Assembly: GCA_007130045.1 (NCBI GenBank)
Contig: SLTG01000017.1
Coordinates: 1 to 36,819 of the forward strand
Reading direction: 5' to 3'
Origin: Opitutales bacterium
GTDB taxonomy: Bacteria; Verrucomicrobiota; Verrucomicrobiia; Opitutales; T3Sed10-336
DNA: 36,819 nt
The first letter of the stretch is position 1, and each line of letters starts with the position of its first letter. Made by a program: the position numbers and the translations under genes. Positions 15,497 through 24,811 of this stretch are shown piece by piece. The notes beneath the pieces were generated by a model. The model was not told the origin of the DNA and made no database searches. It saw nothing but the letters and a program-made list of their open reading frames with translations.

Positions 15497-16209
15497 GGGC
15501 TCCACTCCTTCTTTTTCCTGGCGTCTGCGATAAAGCGAATTCGGTCGCGCCGATGTTCCATTTCACCGACGGACGAACCCTTGCGGAAGATAGCGCCAGT
15601 GGGGCAGGCTTCGACGCACTTGGCGCACGAGGTGCAAGTGTCCGATTCGCCCCAGGGCTGATTAAGATCGGTGATTACCCTGGACTTCGTGCCCCGCCCG
15701 GCGACGTCCCAGGTATGGGCGCCTTCGAGCTCGTCGCAAACCCGCACGCAGCGGGTGCAGAGTATGCAGCGGTCCTGGTCGATGCCGAAGCGTTCGTGGG
15801 TGATGTCCACCGAAAGGTCCGGGTGCTGGTAGGAAAAGCGCACATGGTCCATCCCGTTCTCTATCGCGCGGCTCTGAAGTTCACAGTGTCCGTTCGCCAC
15901 GCAGACAGGGCAGATGTGATTCCGCTCGGCGAAGAGCAGTTCGAGAATCATACGCCGGTACCGATTGAGTCTTTCGCTGTCGGTTTGCACCTCCATTCCC
16001 TCGGTTGCCGCAGTGACGCAGGCGGGCTGCAGTCTGGGGGTGCCGGAAATCTCCACGAGGCAAAGCCTGCAGGCGCCGGCGCTGGAGATGCCTTCGAGTT
16101 CGCAGAGCGTTGGAATCTCAACTCCGTTCTCTCGGGCCGCCTCCAGTACGCTGGCGCCCGGAGAAGCGCTGACCAATTCGCCGTTTATAGTGAGCGTGGT
16201 GACTGTCAT
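15493..16209 (-). CDS. hoxU: Hydrogenase diaphorase iron-sulfur subunit HoxU
   Basis: A 238-aa iron-sulfur subunit, homologous to the N-terminal part of complex I NuoG. It links the NADH-oxidising HoxF to HoxY. In order: a plant-type [2Fe-2S] domain ('[19 protein letters not shown]', 'LQPACVT'); a His-Cys [4Fe-4S] site ('[15 protein letters not shown]'); and two classical [4Fe-4S] motifs ('[13 protein letters not shown]' and '[17 protein letters not shown]'). The starts further upstream run into hoxF and are rejected: ATG 16209 overlaps the hoxF stop as ATGA (16206-16209). Length is typical of HoxU. Confidence 0.96.
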   Translation of the reverse strand: MTVTTLTINGELVSASPGASVLEAARENGVEIPTLCELEGISSAGACRLCLVEISGTPRLQPACVTAATEGMEVQTDSERLNRYRRMILELLFAERNHICPVCVANGHCELQSRAIENGMDHVRFSYQHPDLSVDITHERFGIDQDRCILCTRCVRVCDELEGAHTWDVAGRGTKSRVITDLNQPWGESDTCTSCAKCVEACPTGAIFRKGSSVGEMEHRRDRIRFIADARKKKEWSP

Positions 16210-17837
16210 GTCAGGATTGCCTCTTTGCGAAGCAGGTTTTCGTATTCGTGCCGGAAGAAGCGCAGGGTGCTCATGACCGGATTCGGGGCGGTCTGGCCCA
16301 GTCCGCAAAGACTGGTGTGCCTGACCATGTCGCAGAGATCTTCGAGGAGCGCGAGATCGTCAGGGGTTGCGTTGCCGTCGCAGATCTTCTGCAGAAGCCC
16401 ATGCATTTGGACGGTTCCGGCCCGGCAGGGAATGCACTTGCCGCACGATTCATCCATGCAGAACTCCATGAAGAAGCGCGCGACGTCGACCATGTTCGTC
16501 TTTTCGTCCATGACGATCATTCCGCCCGACCCCATGATTGAGCCGAGGGCTGCCAGGGACTCGTAATCGACCGGAGTATCGAGGTGTTCCGTCGGAATGC
16601 AGCCACCCGACGGACCGCCTGTCTGCACGGCCTTCACCCGGCCATCGGGAATGCCGTCTCCCATGTCTTCCACGATTTCGCGCAGAGTGATTCCCATTGG
16701 CACTTCGATAAGGCCGGTGTTCCGGATCTTTCCGGCCAGGGCGAAGACCTTGGTTCCTTTGCTCTTTTCGGTTCCCACCGATGCGAACCAATCGGCCCCA
16801 TTGCGCAGGATCGGCGCCACGTTGGCGAGCGTTTCAACATTGTTGATCAGGGTGGAATGCCCCCAAAGTCCGTGTTCGGCCGGGTAGGGGGGCCGCGGGG
16901 TCGGTGCTCCCCGTTTACCTTCGATCGATGCCATCAGCGCGGTTTCCTCACCGCAGACAAACGCGCCCGCACCGATGCGAAGATCGACATTGAAATCGAA
17001 TGGCGAGTCCATGATATGGCCCCCGATCAGCCCCATTCGTTTGGCGGACCGGATTGCTGTCTGGAGGCGGTTGATGGCGAGAGGATACTCGCCCCGGATG
17101 TAGATGTAACCCTGGGCGGCGCCGACTGCGTAAGCGGCGATCGCCATTCCTTCAAGCACGCGGTGGGGATCGCTTTCCAGGACGCTGCGATCCATGAACG
17201 CGCCAGGGTCGCCTTCGTCGGCGTTGCAGACCACGTATTTCTTGTCGGACGGCGTCTTGGCCACCAGCGCCCACTTGACACCCGCTGGAAAGCCGGCGCC
17301 CCCGCGCCCTCGAAGCCCGCTTTGCGTGACTTCCTTGAGCACTTGTTCCGGCGTCATTTCCCTCAGGACGTAATGAAGCGCGCGGTAACCGCCGGCTTCG
17401 ATGTAAGATTCGATACGCTCCGGCTCGACCCAGCCGCAGTTCTCGAGAACGATCGGTTTCTGGCGGGAGAAAAAAGGGTGGGAACGATCGGCGACCGGGA
17501 TATCGGCGCGACCCCCGTCGACGATTGCACGGATGACCGGCGCAACGTCGTCAGGTTGGACGCTTTCATAAAGAACGGCGTCTTTCAATTGGTCTCGCCG
17601 CCCTCCTCCGTCCGCCACGCGGACGAGCGGGCCGCGCGAGCAGAGTTTCATGCAGCCGACGCTGCAGACATCGACACGCCCGTCGATGGCGGCCACCTTG
17701 ACTTCCGCGCGAAGATTGTCGAGGACGGCCTGGGAGTTCGAGGACAGGCAGCCGGCCGCGGTGCAGCAGGAAACGCGAATCGGTTTCCTGCTCTTCCGTT
17801 CCTTTTCCGCGATGGCTTGAAGTTCATTCTGGTCCAT
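16206..17837 (-). CDS. hoxF: Hydrogenase diaphorase flavoprotein subunit HoxF
   Basis: A 543-aa FMN/NAD(H)-binding subunit related to NuoF. An N-terminal thioredoxin-like [2Fe-2S] domain has C25, C30 ('CCTAAGC'), C62 and C66 ('VGCMKLC'). The FMN/NADH part carries '[17 protein letters not shown]', '[16 protein letters not shown]', '[20 protein letters not shown]' and '[10 protein letters not shown]'. The [4Fe-4S] N3-type site is '[13 protein letters not shown]' with the late Cys in '[13 protein letters not shown]'. The N-terminal 2Fe-2S extension is typical of HoxF and of NADP-reducing HndC-like proteins; the neighbours HoxE, U, Y, H settle the identity. NAD versus NADP preference cannot be read with certainty. 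It begins inside the last 14 bases of hoxE. Confidence 0.96.
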   Translation of the reverse strand: MDQNELQAIAEKERKSRKPIRVSCCTAAGCLSSNSQAVLDNLRAEVKVAAIDGRVDVCSVGCMKLCSRGPLVRVADGGGRRDQLKDAVLYESVQPDDVAPVIRAIVDGGRADIPVADRSHPFFSRQKPIVLENCGWVEPERIESYIEAGGYRALHYVLREMTPEQVLKEVTQSGLRGRGGAGFPAGVKWALVAKTPSDKKYVVCNADEGDPGAFMDRSVLESDPHRVLEGMAIAAYAVGAAQGYIYIRGEYPLAINRLQTAIRSAKRMGLIGGHIMDSPFDFNVDLRIGAGAFVCGEETALMASIEGKRGAPTPRPPYPAEHGLWGHSTLINNVETLANVAPILRNGADWFASVGTEKSKGTKVFALAGKIRNTGLIEVPMGITLREIVEDMGDGIPDGRVKAVQTGGPSGGCIPTEHLDTPVDYESLAALGSIMGSGGMIVMDEKTNMVDVARFFMEFCMDESCGKCIPCRAGTVQMHGLLQKICDGNATPDDLALLEDLCDMVRHTSLCGLGQTAPNPVMSTLRFFRHEYENLLRKEAILT

Positions 17838-18366
17838 TTTTCACCTCCCACTCATTCAACTTTTCGAGTGCGTCTTCCGGGGATTGCCGGCCGGCGACCT
17901 CTCCGTCGTAGACGACCGCCGGGGCGATACCGCAGGCACCGAGGCAGCGCGCCGTCGAGATCGTAAGATTTCCGTCCGGCGTTGTCATGCCATCCTTGAT
18001 ACCGGTGGCCCCCTCAACGGCGGCGAGGACCGAGCCGGCCCCCTTGACGTAGCAGGCGGTTCCCATGCAGACCGAGCAACTGTGGAGTCCCCGCGGTTCG
18101 AGCGTAAAGAAATGGTAGAATGTCGCGACACCGTAGACCCGGCTCGGAGGGAGCTTCAGGGCATGGGCGACAAACAGGAGGAGGTCACTCGTAAGATACC
18201 CGAAGAGCCCTTGTGCGCTGTGGAGGACTTCAATCAGCGCATCGGGCTGGTACCGGAGCTTCTTCATCGAAGTCTCCAGCATCGTAAAACGGTTGTCACC
18301 GCTTGGGTGATTCCCGTTCTTTTGCCGGGAGTTGGCTTTGGAGGGTGCGTTGGCTTCGGTTTTCAT
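17824..18366 (-). CDS. hoxE: Hydrogenase subunit HoxE (NuoE-like)
   Basis: A 180-aa [2Fe-2S] protein related to complex I NuoE. The cluster is bound by '[14 protein letters not shown]' (Cys-x4-Cys) and '[11 protein letters not shown]' (Cys-x3-Cys). The N-terminal '[20 protein letters not shown]' strongly resembles the start of cyanobacterial HoxE, which supports the upstream ATG at 18366 over internal ATGs. HoxE is present in cyanobacterial-type and many other group 3d enzymes and is thought to add an electron-transfer branch. It is the first hox gene, 53 bp after hupE, and overlaps hoxF by 14 bp. Confidence 0.95.
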   Translation of the reverse strand: MKTEANAPSKANSRQKNGNHPSGDNRFTMLETSMKKLRYQPDALIEVLHSAQGLFGYLTSDLLLFVAHALKLPPSRVYGVATFYHFFTLEPRGLHSCSVCMGTACYVKGAGSVLAAVEGATGIKDGMTTPDGNLTISTARCLGACGIAPAVVYDGEVAGRQSPEDALEKLNEWEVKNGPE

Positions 18367-18419
18367 CAGCGAGCTGCATTTTATGTGAAACTTTCAACCT
18401 CGATCTTGATCTGAACCAG

Positions 18420-19034
18420 TTACGACAGACGGACCGGGTGTCGCGCGGGAAAAGCCCGGCGGAGCATCAGGCCGAATCCGACGCCCGCGGAGTGAACGAC
18501 GAGCGTTCCCGCGAGAAAAGCGCCCCAATAAGCGGGATGCCCGGCGATTGCGGTTTCGAGCCCGTGTGCGTACCCGTGGAAGATTGAGAAGAACGCCGCG
18601 AGGATCACGGCCGTTCGCAGCGTGGCTTCGGTTGCGCGCAAGGCGAAATATCCAAGGACGAAGACCGAGGCGAGCACGCCGGTTTCCGCAATGCCGGCGC
18701 CTGCGCCGATTCCGGCGAAAAGGGCTCCCGCAACGAGGAAAGTGACGAAGAATCCGGGAACGATGCAGAGCGCCCGCCCCCCCATCCGTCCGGACCAGAT
18801 TCCTATCGCCAGCATCGCGAGGAGGTGGTCCCAGCCGGTGAGCGGGTGAAGAAAGCCGTGTGCCGGGTTGCCTCCCCATTCGTGTCCAGGGTGTCCGTAC
18901 GCCGCTGCCGGCAGAAGCAGAAACACAGTGGTGATCGCTCCGGCGGCTTTCAGAATCGACTGCGGGGCGGTGGTGTTACGGCGACCGAATGGACACGGGG
19001 TGGGCGGAGCAAAAGGTCTGTTTCCGGTATTCAT
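18420..19034 (-). CDS. hupE: HupE/UreJ-type nickel permease
   Basis: A 204-aa membrane protein with about six spans that supplies nickel for the hydrogenase. After a hydrophobic signal-like stretch comes 'HPGHEWGGNPAHGFLHPLTG', then 'WDHLLAMLAIGIWSGR': the conserved HPGHE and H-P-(L/F)-x-G-x-DHLLAM motifs whose histidines and aspartate are thought to bind nickel. 'FFSIFHGYAHGLE' carries the second family motif (F-x-h-x-H-G-x-A-H-G). The first 25 or so residues before the signal segment are polar, so the true start might be further downstream. First gene of the hox operon on this strand; 258 bp separate it from the MFS gene. Confidence 0.92.
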   Translation of the reverse strand: MNTGNRPFAPPTPCPFGRRNTTAPQSILKAAGAITTVFLLLPAAAYGHPGHEWGGNPAHGFLHPLTGWDHLLAMLAIGIWSGRMGGRALCIVPGFFVTFLVAGALFAGIGAGAGIAETGVLASVFVLGYFALRATEATLRTAVILAAFFSIFHGYAHGLETAIAGHPAYWGAFLAGTLVVHSAGVGFGLMLRRAFPARHPVRLS

Positions 19035-19292
19035 CTTAGCCGACGCCGTTCGGTATGTTTGGAGTTCTGTGGGCTCCAGTCTGAGTTAACCGGAAGGATT
19101 TAAAACGACTCTTTCGCTCCACCCTTTGTTCGTGTTCACTAACGTTTGGACGCTGATTCCAGCGTTGAGAATATCATGCGTTATTTCCCCGACGATTTCG
19201 CTGCACACATTGCGATTTACTCGGCCATTTTTGCAAAGAATTGGTCAAGAGGCGCCATGGGATTCGGAAAGCCGGACGGATGATTCGCTGGT

Positions 19293-20870
19293 TCACACCG
19301 CTTCGGTGGCTGATTTTTGCATCCGCCGAAGGACAAGCGCCAGACCCGCCGAGATTAGACAGAGAAATCCGGCGATCGTGAAGGCCACCACATAGCTTCC
19401 GGTCATGACGCGTGCGGTATTGCCCGCGGCGATACCGACGACTCCGGCGATGCCGTAACTGGTGAAGAGCCATCCGTAGTTCGCGCCGAGATTCTTTGCG
19501 CCGAACAGGTCGGAAGTGGCCGAGGGGAAAAGAGCGAATTTCCCCCCGAAATTAAACCCGACGGCAGCTGCGGCTACGCAGAGTGCGACCGGGCTGTCGA
19601 GATGGCCGATAATAAACATAACGACCGCCTGGATGCAGAAAACGCCGATGAATACGGCGGTTCGTCCGAACCAGTCGGAAAGGACTCCCCAAGCGATCCG
19701 TCCCAGAGCGTTGAATACGGCCAGGTAACCGACTGCCGCAGTGGCTACGGCCGCGATGCGGATCGGATCCATCCCGGTTCCGGCGAGCTGTTCGCTTACG
19801 AAGGGATGCACGATGCCAATTACCATCAAACCGGCCATGGCTCCGCTGAAGAACATGAGCCAGAGAAGGTAGAAAGCGGGATTACGGAGGGTTTCCTGCC
19901 AGGCGGACTGTTTCTCGGAGGCTGCGTGCGAATCCACGCCGGGCGGATTCTTGAGCAGCAGCGCTCCCGCCCCGACGCCGATGATGCAGATTAACCCGTG
20001 TGCGACAAAGAGCTGTCGAATACCGTAGGTATCCGCAAATCCCTGGGCTCCGGGTATCGGGATCGTGAACCATTCCGTGGAAATGATGTAGGGATCGCCC
20101 TTAAAGAAAAATGCCCCGAATCCGAAACCGGCTACGGCGATTCCGCTGACGAGTCCCTTCTGTTTCGGAAACCACTTGACGAGGGCGGCGATAGGGCAAA
20201 CGTACGCGAACCCGATCCCCGCGCCAGCGAGAAATCCTATGGTTCCCCACAGCAGAAAGACCGCGTCCCATTCCCCGAGCTGGCCGACATACTGGTTGCC
20301 GAGAGTGATCGCGCCCACGGCCACGCCGGTGACAATGGCCCACGGGAGAAATTGTCCGATTGAATCCTTCTCCGACGGGAGGGCGTTGAGAAGCACCCGC
20401 GACAACATCAACAACGCCAGTACGGTGGCGCCCGCGAAGACGGCGTGTGCCAGGTAGAAAACGATCGGACTCGCCATCAATCCGGCGACAATAAAGCCCG
20501 TTCCCATCATCAGCGCACCGATCAGCGCGGGAACTCGCGGTCCCTTCAGGTCCTGAAGGCGACCCGCAAAAATCATGACGAGCGCGAATGAGAGGATGCA
20601 AATGGAGAAGGCATACCGGACATAGCTTTGATGAAGCGCCTCTTGCCGCTCCACCGCCGCTTCGTCTTCGACCACCCTGTAGCCGTCGGTGGAATCTCCG
20701 GCTGCGACTATTTCGGCGGCTTGCGCCTCAGTAATCACCTCCGGAAACACTTCCGTCGTCAAAGGCGTCCAGAAGATGCTGTATCCATATACTGTTCCCA
20801 GGATCATCTGAACGAGGATCGCTCCTCCAAGGACTCTCCATCGCGTGAAATCGGAAGTTTTTCTGCTCAT
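19293..20870 (-). CDS. OFA-family MFS transporter (oxalate/formate antiporter type)
   Basis: A 525-aa, roughly 12-span major facilitator. From ATG 20870 (MSRKTSDFTRWRVLGGAILVQ) the first span leads to 'GTVYGYSIFWTPL', the OFA hallmark near the end of span 1. 'MIFAGRLQDLKGPRVPALIG' is the loop 2-3 motif (G-x-L-x-D-x-x-G-P-R). 'GIGFAYVCPIAALVKWFPKQ' and 'GLVSGIAVAGFGFGAFFF' are also typical, as is 'WGVLSDWFGRTAVF' for the second half. A polar insert of about 45 residues between spans 1 and 2 is longer than in OxlT. The substrate is probably a small organic acid such as formate, oxalate, lactate or pyruvate; the choice cannot be read from sequence. It lies just before hupE on the strand, so co-function with hydrogen metabolism is possible but separated by 258 bp. 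Confidence 0.85.
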   Translation of the reverse strand: MSRKTSDFTRWRVLGGAILVQMILGTVYGYSIFWTPLTTEVFPEVITEAQAAEIVAAGDSTDGYRVVEDEAAVERQEALHQSYVRYAFSICILSFALVMIFAGRLQDLKGPRVPALIGALMMGTGFIVAGLMASPIVFYLAHAVFAGATVLALLMLSRVLLNALPSEKDSIGQFLPWAIVTGVAVGAITLGNQYVGQLGEWDAVFLLWGTIGFLAGAGIGFAYVCPIAALVKWFPKQKGLVSGIAVAGFGFGAFFFKGDPYIISTEWFTIPIPGAQGFADTYGIRQLFVAHGLICIIGVGAGALLLKNPPGVDSHAASEKQSAWQETLRNPAFYLLWLMFFSGAMAGLMVIGIVHPFVSEQLAGTGMDPIRIAAVATAAVGYLAVFNALGRIAWGVLSDWFGRTAVFIGVFCIQAVVMFIIGHLDSPVALCVAAAAVGFNFGGKFALFPSATSDLFGAKNLGANYGWLFTSYGIAGVVGIAAGNTARVMTGSYVVAFTIAGFLCLISAGLALVLRRMQKSATEAV

Positions 20871-21062
20871 GTTCTTTCGTCGAATAAGGACAAGACTATA
20901 ACATCCGCGTCGGCATTCTCGCCGCATCTCTTGTCAAATGCTCCGCGAGATCGCGTGACGCGAAGGCGAAATGAAGGCTGATCGATCCGAATGCTGTCGG
21001 CGTTCCGACAAGTTCGAAAAGGTACTGGAAACAAGGAGGCTTGACGATTATGATACTCCTCT

Positions 21063-21758
21063 ATGCCTGAAGGAAAACATATAGTAATCACCGGAACGAC
21101 CCGCGGATTGGGGCGGGCGTTGGCGAAGGAGCTGGCGCGCCTGGGGCACCGGGTGAGTGGTTGCGGGCGTTCGGAGGAGGCGGTCGCGAAAATAAACGGG
21201 GAAGGTTCCGGCAGGGAGCACCACTCAGCGGTGGACGTCACCAGCGAGGCGGACGTTGTGGAGTGGGCGGAGGAGCGAACCGCCGCGGAGGGGCCGCCCG
21301 ATTTCCTGGTCAACAACGCCGGGCTCATCAACCGGCACGCACGACTGTGGGAGGTGCCGCCCGAAGAGTTCAAGCGAATTTGGGAGGTGAATGTTTTTGG
21401 GGTCTTCAACGTCTGCCGCGCGTTTCTCCCGAGAATGGTTGCGCGGAAAAAGGGCGTGGTTGTCAATGTCAGCACCGGCGCCGGAGTGAAAGGCTTTCCG
21501 GAGATCGGACCTTATTGCACAACGAAGCACGCGGTGGAGGGGCTGACCAGGAGCCTTGCCGAAGAACTCCCCGCCGGAATGGCGGCGATTCCGTTTCAGC
21601 CGGGAGTGGTCCGGACCGAAATGCTGCGCAGTCATTACGGCGCCCGGGCGGAGGAATTCCCGGAGCCCGAAACCTGGGCGAAAACCGCCGCCCCGTTCCT
21701 GTTGAACCTTTCCGCCAAAGAAAGCGGCCGGTCGATCCGGCTTCCGCAGGCCCGATAG
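21063..21758 (+). CDS. Short-chain dehydrogenase/reductase (SDR)
   Basis: A 231-aa classical SDR. The cofactor site 'VITGTTRGLGRALAKELARL' has the T-G-x3-G-x-G pattern. 'FLVNNAGLINR' is the NNAG strand; 'VVNVSTGAGVKGFPEIGPYCTTK' region (residues about 137-161) contains the catalytic Ser, Tyr and Lys (S...Y-x3-K). The following 'PGVVRTEM' is the usual segment after the active site. The cysteine/arginine after strand 2 ('SGCGRSEE') is compatible with NADP(H). The substrate is unknown. It is divergent from the MFS gene. It is on the opposite strand to the lipid cluster about 1 kb away, and a role as its missing ketoreductase is speculative. Confidence 0.9.
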   Translation: MPEGKHIVITGTTRGLGRALAKELARLGHRVSGCGRSEEAVAKINGEGSGREHHSAVDVTSEADVVEWAEERTAAEGPPDFLVNNAGLINRHARLWEVPPEEFKRIWEVNVFGVFNVCRAFLPRMVARKKGVVVNVSTGAGVKGFPEIGPYCTTKHAVEGLTRSLAEELPAGMAAIPFQPGVVRTEMLRSHYGARAEEFPEPETWAKTAAPFLLNLSAKESGRSIRLPQAR

Positions 21759-22019
21759 GCTGACTTGGAGTCACGATGGTTTGAATGAACGGCGGAGACC
21801 GTTCCGCGGATCCAATGTCCGTGGAACCGAGGTTGAACGCGAAATCCGCGAAGGATGGCAAGAAGTTCCAACGTACTCGTTTTCGCTTTCAGGCGAACGT
21901 TCAAGCATTCGCCAGGCGCGTATGAATCTTTTTGACCTGATCCGGTATTCCATCAATTTCAATTGCGTCGACGCATGTGTTGACACTCCATACGGGCGAA
22001 TTTCATGAAGTGAGCGACA

Positions 22020-22394
22020 ATGTCAAAGTCTGATAATGCGAGAAATGTTATGGGCGGGCCCCTGCGCACCTGTTGTACGGCTCCGATGACGGGGTTTTAT
22101 CGAACCGGAAGGTGTCAGACGGGGTTGGAGGATCTGGGCGCTCACGTGATTTGTGCGGAATTGACCGATGCCTTCCTTGCGTTCAGCCGGAAAGCGGGCA
22201 ACGACCTGAGCACGCCGCGACCCGAGTTCGGTTTTCCGGGACTGCGGCCCGGCGATCGTTGGTGCCTGTGCGCGTTGCGTTGGATGGAGGCCCTTGATGC
22301 CGGTGTAGCCCCGCCTGTTGTTCTGTCCGCCACGCACGAGGGAGCGCTCGAGTTCGTTTCCCTTGAAGAATTGCAGGCGCACGCGTGCGGTTAG
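22020..22394 (+). CDS. DUF2237 family protein
   Basis: A 124-aa soluble protein. 'NARNVMGGPLRTCCTAPMTG' and 'FYRTGRCQTGLEDLGAHVIC' form the N-terminal half, with 'FLAFSRKAGNDLSTPRPEFG' and 'FPGLRPGDRWCLCALRWMEA' in the middle: the diagnostic DUF2237 sequence with conserved Cys, 'GNDLSTP' and 'GLxPGDRWCLC'. The end is 'VVLSATHEGALEFVSLEEL'. The family is widespread and uncharacterised. ATG 22020 gives a complete domain. Converges with the MMPL exporter gene 170 bp further on. Confidence 0.92.
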   Translation: MSKSDNARNVMGGPLRTCCTAPMTGFYRTGRCQTGLEDLGAHVICAELTDAFLAFSRKAGNDLSTPRPEFGFPGLRPGDRWCLCALRWMEALDAGVAPPVVLSATHEGALEFVSLEELQAHACG

Positions 22395-22473
22395 CGCGAA
22401 GCGGTTTTCATGTGATCGTTCGGCCCGAATTTCGGCGAACGGATGGGAACAGAGATCCATGGGATTCGGATCG

Positions 22474-22495
22474 TCAGCCGACGGTTGATGGCTGA
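22474..22495. other. Hairpin between convergent genes
   Basis: TCAGCC and GGCTGA form a perfect 6-bp stem with a 10-base loop, between the convergent DUF2237 and MMPL genes. No T-tract follows on either side, so it is at most a weak terminator or a chance repeat. Confidence 0.15.
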
Positions 22496-22564
22496 GGGAC
22501 TCAAGTGGCGCGGCCTGTTGTGAAAGGCCGGACTGTCGTGGTTGGCGCCGTGGATTCCATGTCG

Positions 22565-24811
22565 TTACCTGGCACTGGGGAAATTCTTTACGAGTGTGAG
22601 GAGGAAGGCGAAAAGGATTGTGCAGGCGACGGTGAAGCCGAGTGCTTTGACGGCGGGAATGGCGCTTGTTGCGAGGATTCCGAAGACGCCGAAAGTCGTG
22701 AGGGCGGAGAGGGGAACGGAGGCTGGTAGGTTGCCGCCGGCGCGGCGTTGTTCGGTGGCGAAGAGCGCGTAGTCAAGTGCGATGCAGGTTCCGAGAAAAA
22801 GACCGATCAAATGGAAGAGGTTGAGGTGTTCGAAGAACAGCGAGGCGGCCCCGAGCGTGGCGCCCGCTGCCATGACCGGTCGAAGCAGGCAACTGCAGGT
22901 CTGTTTCCGATACACCAGAAAGACAATCGCAGCGAGGACGATGGAACCGGCGAGGATGAGGCGGGTTGAGGATTTCCGGTAGAGAGCGAAGGAGGCGTTG
23001 AGGGTTTCCAGTTGTCGGACCGGTTGAACAAAAGGGGGCAGGTCGTTGACCTGGTTTCCCGTCGCCTCCCGCCTGACGAGGATCCAGGTCAGGCCGGGTT
23101 CGACGTGCAGCAGTATGGAAAGGGGTGTCGGAAGGCTTTTGGCAAGATCCTCCACCTGTCGATTGTAACCGGCTGCGGAGGGACGCTTTTCCATGTAGGC
23201 CGCCCAGTCGGTTTCAAAGGGCGAGAAGGCGTCGAGTTCGTACTCGTCCGCTTCCAGTTCGTCGCGCAGGTCGGAGAGAAACGGAACGGAACGGAAGAGT
23301 TCCCATGCGGCTTCGGATCGCGACTGGAGTGGAATAAGTGCGCCGAGCGCACCGGCGTCGCCGGGATCGTCGCCGAGCCAACGGCCCAGGTTGACCCTGG
23401 TTTCGGCGGGATTCGGTCCGACGACGAGATAATCGACGGTGTTATTTTTTGGGGGGGTGAACGGATCGCGGACCATCCGATCCCGTTCGTGAAGTTCGGG
23501 ATGCGGGTAGTCGAGCTCGCGGATATCGTCGTGCCATGACACATTGAATACGGCGACCGCGGCCAGGAGAATAAGCGGAAGTGCAGCGGCGGAGGGCAGC
23601 AGGGAATAAGGACGAAAGCGCGGCGTCAGCAGAGGGACACGGACCGGGTCGGGGTACAGGCGTTTCAGAAGAAGTCCGAAGAAGAGGGCGGCGATGAGAC
23701 CGCAGACCGTGAAGGCGCCGACCTGATTGAGCAGCGGCAGTTTGGAAAGAAGGAGGAAGGCGAAACCGCCGGCGGTTGAAACCGCACCTGTGAGAAGCGG
23801 ACGAAGCAGGTGCTTCTGCGACACGGGGGAGGGCTCGTGCAGGAAGATATGGAGGCCGTAGTCGATCGCAACGCCGACTAGAATCGCGCCGATCACCAGT
23901 GTAAGGATATGCACGGATTGAAACACCGCGAGAGCCAGGAACAGGGCGGCGGCGAGTGCGAGTGCCATGAGAGCGACGAGGAGCAGAACGAGGCGGGTTT
24001 GGCGAACGAAGAAGCTGATGATGGCGAGGACAAAGAGAAAGGTCATCAGATTGAGTCGCGTGACTTCGGCCTGGATTCGTGTCCGGCTGGCGTGGGCGAA
24101 GGGGGCGACGCCGGTGTAGTCGAGGACCAGGTCGGGCTGTTCGTCCCTTGCTTTCCCGTGAGCGTGAGCCAGCGCTTCGAAGACCGGCGCCTGGCCGGCC
24201 GGCTCGAGCGGGGACTCCTTTTGATTGATCCAGTAGAGTTTGCGGAAGGGCGGTCCGGTCCGAGGCGCTGCGGGAAAATCCTCCATTACGCCCGGCACAA
24301 GGAGAAATGGGTCGTGGGGAATGACGTCGGCCGCGTGATACGAGGCGGGATCCTCGAGGAAGGCTTCGAGTTCCTCGACAACCCTTGCGGCAATGATGGC
24401 GGAGGGAGGCGCATCGGATTCCCATCCGGGGAAGTGCGTGTCGAGCCAACCGGGAAGGAGCCAGGAGAAGCGGTTCCTGTGGATCACGCCCGCGGCGTCT
24501 CGAAGCAACTCCTCGGAGTGCGGTTTGACGTGTTCGATTGCGGGGTGGGTCGCGAGGCTCTCTTCGAAGGCCCGGACGGCGGCGGAATCGAGAGGGAGCT
24601 CTTCGGGATGCGCCAGGATCGCGAGCAGAATCCGGTTCCGGGCGCCTTCAATGAGTTCACGGGCGATCCGGGCATCGTCTGTGTCGGCCGTCTCAGGCAG
24701 CAGACCGAGAATGCGGGTTTCCAGGATCCGGTCCCAGGGAATGAAAACGGCCGGCGAAATCACGACGGCCAAAAGGAGAACGACGATCAGTCCGGACAGG
24801 GAACGTTTCAT
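22565..24811 (-). CDS. MMPL/RND-type exporter of the lipid/polyene cluster
   Basis: A 748-aa inner-membrane exporter of the RND/MMPL type. One span at about 5-22, a large periplasmic loop, then five or six spans from 'LNLMTFLFVLAIISFF', containing 'GAILVGVAIDYGLHIFLHEP' with the conserved G-x3-DY motif. A second loop and membrane block follows, with 'GLFLGTCIALDYALFATEQR' holding the equivalent D-Y. Such a protein is a regular member of aryl-polyene and related lipid clusters and is thought to carry the product to the outer membrane. Start: ATG 24811 overlaps the stop of the LolA-like gene (24808-24811), so the two are coupled. There is a T6/G7 homopolymer around 23446-23459; the frame is intact. 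Confidence 0.88.
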   Translation of the reverse strand: MKRSLSGLIVVLLLAVVISPAVFIPWDRILETRILGLLPETADTDDARIARELIEGARNRILLAILAHPEELPLDSAAVRAFEESLATHPAIEHVKPHSEELLRDAAGVIHRNRFSWLLPGWLDTHFPGWESDAPPSAIIAARVVEELEAFLEDPASYHAADVIPHDPFLLVPGVMEDFPAAPRTGPPFRKLYWINQKESPLEPAGQAPVFEALAHAHGKARDEQPDLVLDYTGVAPFAHASRTRIQAEVTRLNLMTFLFVLAIISFFVRQTRLVLLLVALMALALAAALFLALAVFQSVHILTLVIGAILVGVAIDYGLHIFLHEPSPVSQKHLLRPLLTGAVSTAGGFAFLLLSKLPLLNQVGAFTVCGLIAALFFGLLLKRLYPDPVRVPLLTPRFRPYSLLPSAAALPLILLAAVAVFNVSWHDDIRELDYPHPELHERDRMVRDPFTPPKNNTVDYLVVGPNPAETRVNLGRWLGDDPGDAGALGALIPLQSRSEAAWELFRSVPFLSDLRDELEADEYELDAFSPFETDWAAYMEKRPSAAGYNRQVEDLAKSLPTPLSILLHVEPGLTWILVRREATGNQVNDLPPFVQPVRQLETLNASFALYRKSSTRLILAGSIVLAAIVFLVYRKQTCSCLLRPVMAAGATLGAASLFFEHLNLFHLIGLFLGTCIALDYALFATEQRRAGGNLPASVPLSALTTFGVFGILATSAIPAVKALGFTVACTILFAFLLTLVKNFPSAR

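Noticed and set aside
16584-17966. 460-codon open frame on the plus strand opposite hoxF
   Set aside because: The minus strand encodes HoxF with all cofactor motifs.
22474-22495. Bidirectional terminator between DUF2237 and the MMPL gene
   Set aside because: Only a 6-bp stem with a 10-base loop and no T-tract on either strand, so it is listed only as a hairpin.
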